From the NCBI GenBank assembly GCA_009783975.1, contig WRCL01000166.1, positions 1 to 5,365 of the forward strand: DNA of 5,365 nucleotides, written 5' to 3'. Made by a program: the position numbers and the translations under genes. The notes below the pieces were generated by a model. The model ran no database searches, was not told the origin of the DNA, and saw only the letters and a list, made by a program, of their open reading frames with translations. This DNA is from Micrococcales bacterium (GTDB lineage: Bacteria > Actinomycetota > Actinomycetes > Actinomycetales > Cellulomonadaceae). Numbering within the stretch: the stretch's first letter is position 1; each line of letters opens with the position of its first letter. Shown piece by piece: positions 1 through 4,436 of this stretch.

Positions 1-436
1 AGGTCGTCTCGGGTGCGAGCGGCAGGTGGACCAGGGGCAGCACTGGTGACCGTTCTTGGGTGTTGATCTCGATCTTGAGCCTGATGGGTACACCGTCGTC
101 TGAAGTCGTGCGCCACAGGACCTTGGGGTGGGCACCCACCCGCGAGCTCGCGACGAAACCTAGGTCGTCGCCAACGATGCGGAGGGCCGTAAGCACCGGA
201 CCGATGGCCCCGGGTGTGCGGCGGACGTAGTCGAGGTCCTCGCTGTAGCGCACAGGCTCTGGCAGGTGGAGCTTGTGCATCGCCGTGCCGCCGCGAAACA
301 CCAGTTCGGCCCCGAGCAGCGGGTGGTTGGCGATCTCGCAGATCGCGCGGGTCAGCAGCAGGTCCTGCTCAACCTGGACCGGGTTCGGCCACGGGTGCGT
401 CAATGTCCAGGCCGTCAGGTGCCGTCGGGGGATCAT
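1..436 (-). CDS. abiEii: AbiEii-type nucleotidyltransferase toxin, 3' part outside window (partial)
   Basis: The first 145 codons are visible; the gene runs off the left edge. AbiEii proteins (DUF1814/COG2253, DNA polymerase beta-like nucleotidyltransferase fold) are the toxins of type IV toxin-antitoxin systems. Mycobacterial relatives (MenT) add nucleotides to the 3' end of tRNA, and the lactococcal protein gives phage abortive infection. Seen here: the nucleotidyltransferase signature FRGGTAMHKLHL at residues 47-58, RYSEDLDY at 63-70 (the acidic pair D67 and D69 is the likely metal-binding pair), and KIEINT at 121-126, a third conserved strand with E123. The ATG at 436 overlaps the TGA of abiEi as ATGA, which implies translational coupling; no strong Shine-Dalgarno precedes it. 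The frame stays open to the edge. Family assignment is secure. Toxicity, target and intactness of the C-terminal half cannot be judged from this window. Confidence 0.9.
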   Translation of the reverse strand, partial: MIPRRHLTAWTLTHPWPNPVQVEQDLLLTRAICEIANHPLLGAELVFRGGTAMHKLHLPEPVRYSEDLDYVRRTPGAIGPVLTALRIVGDDLGFVASSRVGAHPKVLWRTTSDDGVPIRLKIEINTQERSPVLPLVHLPLAPETT

Positions 437-1227
437 GTGTCTGGGTCTGCCTTGGTGTTCAGGCACAGCGCCCACCTGGAGTCGGTGGGGCCGCGGCGAG
501 GGTATGCAGGGTGGAGCAACGATGGTGGGACGTCGAGGCGGGCCGCTGCGCGCAGCGGGTCGAGGCCGGCCGGGCCGACGAAGGTCTCAATCAGCCAGCC
601 CACACGTCGGGCTGAGGCGATCGGGAACCAGCCAGATACGTCCGCGACGTCGGCAGGGTCCACGCCCGCTTCGGCGACCAGGTCGATGATGACGTTCGCG
701 GCATTGTCCAGGCCCCCAGCGAGAGCGAGGTCGGTGGCCACGTCCAGAGCGGTGACCGCCGGGGTCGAGTGGGGGACGTCGCCGCCGTAGGTCCGCACGG
801 GGATCGTGGGCACCTGCCCCACGCGGGAACGACGGTGGAAACGCATGCGCACACGGCCCACGTCGCGGTCGGGCACTGTGGTGCTGGTGGCGACCTGGAA
901 CACCTGCGGCGCGTGGTGTGCGGCGCCATACCGAGCCGCGGCGCTCAACCAGCCGACGTAGTAGCCGAAACCCAGGTGCGCAGCCAGGTCGTCGATCAGC
1001 TCGACACCAGGTGGTCCGCCCGCTGCCCGGTGCTCGGCACGTACCGGAACCCACAAGCCACGCGCTGGGGTGACCCATTCACCTCGGCGCAGTGGCGAGG
1101 CGAGGCGTTGTCGTACCTGGTCAGCAGGCACCCCCAGGAGGCTGGCCACCTGCGACGTGGTCATCGCACCAAGCCCGTGCGACAGCGCCCAGTCCGCCAC
1201 CTGCGGACCACGGACTATCGCCTTCAT
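433..1227 (-). CDS. abiEi: AbiEi-type antitoxin and transcriptional repressor
   Basis: Complete 264-residue protein that neutralises the AbiEii toxin and, in studied relatives, represses its own operon. Residues about 20-62 form a winged helix-turn-helix (TTSQVASLLGVPADQVRQRL, then the wing around EWVTPARGLWVPV). The middle carries the family hallmark YYVGWLSAAARYGAAHH at 89-105, followed by PQVFQVAT. RRVGWLIETF at about 207-216 matches the usual C-terminal helix. The start is a choice. A TTG at 1269 would add 14 residues, but that stretch consists almost entirely of the inverted repeat at 1239-1265, which is better read as an operator. The ATG at 1227 is therefore preferred, although its Shine-Dalgarno is poor. 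The stop overlaps the abiEii start by 4 nt, the normal arrangement of this bicistronic module. The family is confident; antitoxin activity is inferred from homology and context. Confidence 0.9.
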   Translation of the reverse strand: MKAIVRGPQVADWALSHGLGAMTTSQVASLLGVPADQVRQRLASPLRRGEWVTPARGLWVPVRAEHRAAGGPPGVELIDDLAAHLGFGYYVGWLSAAARYGAAHHAPQVFQVATSTTVPDRDVGRVRMRFHRRSRVGQVPTIPVRTYGGDVPHSTPAVTALDVATDLALAGGLDNAANVIIDLVAEAGVDPADVADVSGWFPIASARRVGWLIETFVGPAGLDPLRAAARLDVPPSLLHPAYPRRGPTDSRWALCLNTKADPDT

Positions 1228-1238
1228 CTGCACATCGT

Positions 1239-1265
1239 CTATCGTCACATAAAACGTGACGATAG
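1239..1265. promoter_or_regulatory. Perfect 10-bp inverted repeat, candidate AbiEi operator
   Basis: CTATCGTCAC (1239-1248) and its exact reverse complement GTGACGATAG (1256-1265) flank the AT-rich spacer ATAAAAC. The site lies 12-38 nt upstream of the ATG at 1227, where a repressor would block the abiE promoter. AbiEi proteins are known to bind inverted repeats ahead of their own genes, so this is the natural autoregulatory operator. A second, off-centre pair, ACATCG (1232-1237) and CGATGT (1275-1280), surrounds it and may be a weaker half-site pair or chance. No clear -35/-10 pair could be fixed for abiE. The cupin gene diverges from this region and could be co-regulated, but its start is 133 nt away. 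Confidence 0.7.
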
Positions 1266-1316
1266 CCAAACTAGCGATGTCGCACGGTCGGCGGAGCGCT
1301 CATCTCGCTCATCTCA

Positions 1317-1363
1317 CCGGTGACGTGCACGGGGTGCACCGGACAGCGCGCGCGCCCTAGGGT
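1317..1363 (+). promoter_or_regulatory. Possible promoter with inverted repeat for the cupin gene
   Basis: TAGGGT at 1358-1363 fits the loose actinobacterial -10 pattern TANNNT and lies 17 nt after TGCACC (1335-1340), a weak -35 with three of six consensus bases. CCGGTG (1317-1322) and CACCGG (1337-1342) form an inverted repeat over the -35, and GTGCAC occurs twice (1325-1330 and 1334-1339), so a regulator could bind here. A 9-bp tandem duplication, GCTCATCTC twice, lies just upstream at 1298-1315. The spacing to the ribosome binding site is sensible, but GC-rich DNA gives many such matches. Confidence 0.3.
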
Positions 1364-1385
1364 GGTGCCGCCTGCCACGACGACC

Positions 1386-1391
1386 GAAGGA
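1386..1391 (+). promoter_or_regulatory. Ribosome binding site of the cupin gene
   Basis: GAAGGA ends 6 nt before the ATG at 1398. It fixes this start over an in-frame upstream start at 1320, which has no such site and would add 26 residues (Cys, Arg and Pro rich) unlike a cupin N-terminus. Confidence 0.75.
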
Positions 1392-1397
1392 CGCCCC

Positions 1398-1823
1398 ATG
1401 CCTGACCTGACCGACCACGGCCCGAACCCGTACGTCATCGACATCGAGGGTGCGACGGTCGAGAACACCAACTTCCGTGCGACGCTGTGGACCGGCTCGC
1501 ACCTGCAGCTCACGGTGATGTCCATCCCGCCTGGTGGCGACATCGGCCTGGAGGTCCATGGTGACACCGACCAGTTCTTGCGCGTCGAGCGGGGCAGCGG
1601 CCGGGTGCAGATGGGCCCGGCGCAAAGCGAGCTGACGTTCACCGAAGACGTCGAGGCTGACTGGGCCGTGTTCGTCCCCGCCGGGACATGGCACAACATC
1701 ACCAACACCGGTACCGGTGACCTGCGCCTGTACACCTTGTACGGTCCGCCTGACCACCGCCCTGGCACGTTGCACGCAACCCAGCACGACGCGCAGGACG
1801 ACCCCCACGAGCACGACCACTGA
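1398..1823 (+). CDS. Small single-domain cupin (mannose-6-phosphate isomerase-like)
   Basis: 141-residue cytoplasmic protein, the usual size for a one-domain cupin. Cupin motif 1 is seen as PPGGDIGLEVHGDTDQFLRV at residues 44-63 followed by ERGSGRV at 64-70, and motif 2 as FVPAGTWHNI at 92-101. E52, H54, Q59 and H99 are the likely metal ligands; the classical HxH of motif 1 is reduced to a single histidine followed by D-T-D-Q. The N-terminal stretch NTNFRATLWTGSHLQLTVMS and the end YTLYGPPDH match a widespread subfamily of small cupins annotated only by fold. The last residues are His and Asp rich (HEHDH) and might bind metal. It is monocistronic, divergent from abiEi and convergent with the next gene, ending 7 nt before the large palindrome. 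The fold is sure. Substrate and reaction are unknown, and isomerase activity should not be assumed. Confidence 0.88.
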   Translation: MPDLTDHGPNPYVIDIEGATVENTNFRATLWTGSHLQLTVMSIPPGGDIGLEVHGDTDQFLRVERGSGRVQMGPAQSELTFTEDVEADWAVFVPAGTWHNITNTGTGDLRLYTLYGPPDHRPGTLHATQHDAQDDPHEHDH

Positions 1824-1830
1824 GCTGAGG

Positions 1831-1923
1831 GCCCAAGACAGTGGGGACGGTTCCTGTGTCTTGTGGACGTCTGCCGATGGCAGACGTCCACAAGACACAG
1901 GAACCGTCCCCACTGTCTTGGGC
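1831..1923. repeat. Perfect 45-bp inverted repeat with 3-nt centre (REP/MITE-like palindrome, possible two-way terminator)
   Basis: Bases 1831-1875 and 1879-1923 are exact reverse complements, separated by GAT. Each arm also contains its own inverted repeat: CAAGACA at 1834-1840 with TGTCTTG at 1857-1863, and CAAGACA at 1891-1897 with TGTCTTG at 1914-1920. The element could therefore fold as one long hairpin or as two side hairpins, as in REP/BIME-type elements. It sits between convergent genes, 7 nt after the cupin stop, and its right end base is the last base of the TAG stop of the minus-strand gene. In RNA from either strand it would form a 45-bp stem, so transcription termination or mRNA 3'-end protection is plausible, though no U-run follows. 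No transposase and no clear target-site duplication are present. Structure is seen directly; the mobile origin is inferred. Confidence 0.9.
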
Positions 1924-3191
1924 TAGGCGTTGAGGTAGGTGTCGATGCTCTGGCGCCACGTGCCGCGGTGGACCACCCGGGCGACCAGGCACTGGCGGAC
2001 CATCTGCAAGGCGGGGTTGCGCTGGACCGCCATGCGGTACTTGCTGTAACGGGGGGCGGCGAGGGCCGCGTCGTCCAGGCGCAGCGGTTCGCGGGCGAAC
2101 CCGACGGCTTCCAGGGCGCGGTTGAGCCCCGTGGCGAAACCGGCGCCAGGACCGTCGTGCCGGTAGACGAACGTCGCGGCGGCGTCGTGGCCGCGCCCGG
2201 CGAACTCCACGGCAGTGGTGCCACCAGCGCGGGCGGGGGCGATGAGCCACAGACGGAACACCTCGGGCGTCTCGTCGGACGCCTCGTCGGTGGCGTCGTC
2301 GTCGGCCGCGGCTGCGTCCGCCCCAGGCTCAGCGGCAGGGTCAGCCTCGGAACCGGGCTCGTCGCCGGCGGCGCGGGGGTCGACTTTGGTGAACCCGACG
2401 CAGATCTCGTCGGGGTCGCACAGCTCGCGGAACACTGGGTAGGTCTCGGCGGCGCGGGTGGTGGCCAGCTGGGCCTCAAGGGCCGCGACAAAACGTGGAG
2501 CGATGGCGCGCAAGGCGCCGACGGGGGCAGCGAGACCGGCGAGCAGCAACCGGGCCACGGCGCTGGCCTCGTCGGGGGCCAACGACGGGTCCAGCTCGCG
2601 GACGTTCGTGACCGCCTGCGCGTGCAGACGCGCCTGACCAGCGGCGATGGCACGTTCGACTGGTTCGGTCTCGTACCCCAGGCGTGAGACGGTGTAACGC
2701 TCGCCGGTGGTGAGCGTCACGCAAAGCTGGTAGTCGAACGACTCGACCGAGTCGACGAAGCACAACGGGACGCGACGGGCCCCGAGGCCCGGTGGCAGCA
2801 CGAGCAGCGCGTCGTCGTGCACCTCGATGGGGGCGGTTCCGGCGACGTGCTGGCCAGCCTCGTCGTAGGCGTAGCCGCCGTGGGCCCGCACCACAGGTGC
2901 GCCGGTGACGAACAGGCTCTCGCGCACCCGGTCGTTGTAGGCCGCGAGCAGGTGCTGGTAGAACGGCTCGGTGTCGTAGCCCAGGCGGGACACGACGACC
3001 TCACCGCTGGCGGTGCGCACCACGACGGCGTAGTCGGCCATCGACATGCCGAGCACCTCGGGGTAGGTCCAGCTGGCAGCGCCGGTCGCTGTGGTCATCT
3101 CCAGGGCGTCGGCGGTGACGGTGACCTCAGCCGGCCCGACGACGAGCGCCGAGGCCACCTCGCCCCGGGCTGTGAACGTCTGCGGGTCCAC
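1923..3191 (-). CDS. Uncharacterised protein with duplicated module, acidic linker and C-terminal domain
   Basis: 422-residue protein of unknown function, without signal peptide or membrane segments. Two similar modules lie at about residues 28-93 and 127-193. Each begins with a DAL strand, continues in beta-rich sequence and ends with a near-identical motif, SRLGYDTEPF in the first and SRLGYETEPV in the second, then a helix. A PH-like small beta domain is a guess. Residues about 271-308 are a low-complexity Ala/Asp/Glu/Pro linker. The C-terminal part (about 310-422) is a separate domain with LNRALEAVGFAREPLRL, then PRYSKYRMAV, NPAL and GTWRQSIDTYL. The start is uncertain: GTG at 3191 lies 11 nt after the upstream stop, and GTG at 3221 would overlap it by 19 nt. 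Neither has a clear Shine-Dalgarno, which suggests coupling to the zinc-ribbon gene upstream. It is the third gene of a likely operon. The stop TAG shares its last base with the palindrome. Confidence 0.82.
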   Translation of the reverse strand: MDPQTFTARGEVASALVVGPAEVTVTADALEMTTATGAASWTYPEVLGMSMADYAVVVRTASGEVVVSRLGYDTEPFYQHLLAAYNDRVRESLFVTGAPVVRAHGGYAYDEAGQHVAGTAPIEVHDDALLVLPPGLGARRVPLCFVDSVESFDYQLCVTLTTGERYTVSRLGYETEPVERAIAAGQARLHAQAVTNVRELDPSLAPDEASAVARLLLAGLAAPVGALRAIAPRFVAALEAQLATTRAAETYPVFRELCDPDEICVGFTKVDPRAAGDEPGSEADPAAEPGADAAAADDDATDEASDETPEVFRLWLIAPARAGGTTAVEFAGRGHDAAATFVYRHDGPGAGFATGLNRALEAVGFAREPLRLDDAALAAPRYSKYRMAVQRNPALQMVRQCLVARVVHRGTWRQSIDTYLNA

Positions 3192-3202
3192 AAGCGGCGC
3201 GG

Positions 3203-3970
3203 TCAGGCCGCCGTGCCGCACTGGCCGCAGAACTTCGTCCCCGGCGGGTTCTGGGCCCCGCAGCTGGCGCACACACCGGGCGGGGCCGCTGCGGTCGGAG
3301 CGTCAGCGAGGTTGAGACCGCAGTTGTTGCAGAACCGGGTGGACGCAGCGTTCTGGGCTCCGCAGCGCGGGCACTCAGGCCGGGCCATCGACTGGCCGCA
3401 GTTGTTGCAGAAGCTGCCGTCGCCGGCGGGTTTTCCGCACGAGGGGCACACGGTCGTCTTGGACTCGATCGACCCTTGCCACACGGTGGCGTCAGCCCCG
3501 GCGGCGTCGATGTTGCGGCGCATCGCCTCGGCCCTGGCCTTGGCGACGTACACCTCTTGGCGCGGGGCGCACTTGGTGCACAGGCCTTGGTCTTCGTTCC
3601 AGCAGCTGTGGCACACGTACTGGTTGCAGGACGGGTCGCGGTGGAAGTGCTGCATCACCTCGTTCTGCGCGCGGCCGAACGCGGCCTCATGCTCTTTTTG
3701 CCACTCGGGGCTGCGGTTCTCGAAACGTTCGGACAAGATCCCGCCGGCCTGCGACGCGCTGTTCCCGACGTTGTACCCGCGTCCGCCGACGAGGCCACCG
3801 AGCACACCGGCACCCTGGGACAGCCCGCGCAGCAGCTTTCCTTTGCCGTACGTCTGGGACTCGATAAAGCTTGACCGAAACCCGTCGTTGCACACGTCAC
3901 AGTAGAACGTGAACTGGAAACCAGCCTCGGTGGAGTTGTCGTTGTGGTTCCGCGTGAACGCTCTGAGCAT
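3203..3970 (-). CDS. Zinc-ribbon protein with glycine-rich segment, function unknown
   Basis: 255-residue protein. CDVC at 24-27 and the cysteines at 115, 120, 123, 131 and 134 (CHSC, CTKC) could make an N-terminal metal site split by a long insertion. That insertion holds a glycine-rich, weakly hydrophobic stretch at about 42-77 (GAGVLGGLVGGRG), possibly a glycine zipper that touches a membrane, and then a charged helix at about 87-110. Three classical C-terminal ribbons follow: C175/C178/C188/C191, C200/C203/C214/C217 and C234/C237/C248/C251. The first two ribbons share a 17-bp identical DNA segment (3318-3334 and 3396-3412, coding for FCNNCG), a sign of tandem duplication. The ATG at 3970 is chosen for its strong ribosome binding site; the frame is open further upstream but that part is the shadow of the preceding gene. 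It starts 11 nt after that gene's stop. C-terminal ribbons of this type usually bind protein or nucleic acid partners; no specific role can be given. Confidence 0.87.
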   Translation of the reverse strand: MLRAFTRNHNDNSTEAGFQFTFYCDVCNDGFRSSFIESQTYGKGKLLRGLSQGAGVLGGLVGGRGYNVGNSASQAGGILSERFENRSPEWQKEHEAAFGRAQNEVMQHFHRDPSCNQYVCHSCWNEDQGLCTKCAPRQEVYVAKARAEAMRRNIDAAGADATVWQGSIESKTTVCPSCGKPAGDGSFCNNCGQSMARPECPRCGAQNAASTRFCNNCGLNLADAPTAAAPPGVCASCGAQNPPGTKFCGQCGTAA

Positions 3971-3976
3971 TGCTCG

Positions 3977-3983
3977 CTCCCTC
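3977..3983 (-). promoter_or_regulatory. Ribosome binding site of the 255-residue zinc-ribbon gene
   Basis: GAGGGAG ends 6 nt before the ATG at 3970 and overlaps the TGA stop (3982-3984) of the preceding gene. This fixes the start and suggests that translation of the two genes is coupled. Confidence 0.8.
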
Positions 3984-4347
3984 ATCTGGCCGGCGCGGGC
4001 GGGACCACCCGGCGGTCTTTTTCTTTGATCTTCTTGCCGCAGGCCGTGCAACGGTCGTTCGCGAAGAACTGCAGCGCGTGGCACCGCGGGTGTGGGCAGC
4101 GCACGAGGAAGGCTGCCCCACACCCGTCGCACCGTCCGGCGACGAAGCTCGGCGCCTTGCACGCAGGGCACGCCACGGTCAGCGGCCGCCCGCACCCGGC
4201 GCACACCTGCTGGCCGCGGGCGACCTGGTGGTGGCAGGCCGGGCACAGGTCGACGAACGGTGACGGCGAGGCGCAGGTGGGGCAGAGCTGGGCGTCACGG
4301 TCGATGAACGTGCCACACGAACGGCACGGCTGCTGGTACCCAGGCAT
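3982..4347 (-). CDS. Four-zinc-ribbon protein, function unknown
   Basis: 121-residue protein built almost wholly of treble CxxC repeats: C8/C11/C22/C25, C35/C38/C49/C52, C60/C63/C73/C76, and C84/C89/C100/C103. The first three ribbons have regular CxxC knuckles like double zinc ribbon (DZR) domains; in the fourth the first knuckle is widened to CPHPRC, where H86 could also take part. All 16 cysteines fit four zinc sites. A basic tail (KKIKEKDRR) ends the protein. The ATG at 4347 is preceded by GAAGAGG at 4352-4358. It is the first gene of the likely three-gene operon and lies 89 bp after glgP. Such repeat ribbons commonly act as adaptors for proteins or nucleic acids. The class of fold is clear, the job is not. 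A longer open frame upstream overlaps glgP and is not believed. Confidence 0.87.
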   Translation of the reverse strand: MPGYQQPCRSCGTFIDRDAQLCPTCASPSPFVDLCPACHHQVARGQQVCAGCGRPLTVACPACKAPSFVAGRCDGCGAAFLVRCPHPRCHALQFFANDRCTACGKKIKEKDRRVVPPAPAR

Positions 4348-4436
4348 CAGACCTCTTCGCCTCGTCGTGGCTTCCAGGCTAAGGCATGTGTCTGCTACGT
4401 GCGCCGGCAGCAAGGCGCAGCGCTGGGGCAGCCGCC
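4348..4436 (-). other. Intergenic region between glgP and the zinc-ribbon genes
   Basis: 89 bp. TGCGCC (4400-4405) and GGCGCA (4414-4419) can form a 6-bp stem with an 8-nt loop, 17 nt after the glgP stop. It has no U-run and is a weak terminator candidate at best. TAGCCT and TTGCTG motifs occur on the minus strand but not at promoter spacing. Whether the zinc-ribbon genes have their own promoter or depend on readthrough from glgP cannot be decided here. Confidence 0.35.
4352..4358 (-). promoter_or_regulatory. Ribosome binding site of the four-zinc-ribbon gene
   Basis: GAAGAGG lies 4 nt before the ATG at 4347 and supports this start over upstream in-frame codons that would run into glgP. Confidence 0.6.

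Noticed and set aside
433..790. Several plus-strand open frames within the abiE genes.
   Set aside because: They are antisense shadows; the minus-strand frames carry AbiEi and AbiEii signatures and the ATGA junction.
1824..1930. Target-site duplication flanking the palindrome.
   Set aside because: The flanks CTGAGG on the left and TAGGCG on the right do not match, so no duplication can be claimed.
1271..2653. A 460-codon open frame on the minus strand across the cupin gene, palindrome and next gene.
   Set aside because: It is a Pro/Ser/Arg/Thr-rich shadow running through three unrelated features, incompatible with the cupin motifs on the other strand.
1863..2687. A 274-codon open frame on the plus strand.
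   Set aside because: It lies antisense to the 422-residue gene, begins inside the palindrome, is Gly/Val/Arg rich and shows no known domain. Long antisense frames are expected in GC-rich DNA.
2817..3905. A 362-codon open frame on the plus strand.
   Set aside because: It is antisense to two well-supported genes, including the zinc-ribbon gene whose cysteine pattern is unmistakable. Its sequence has no recognisable domain.
3972..4246. Extended N-terminus for the 255-residue zinc-ribbon protein, and likewise for the four-ribbon protein beyond 4347.
   Set aside because: The added residues are Arg/Pro-rich frame shadows of the preceding gene, while the ATGs at 3970 and 4347 have good ribosome binding sites.
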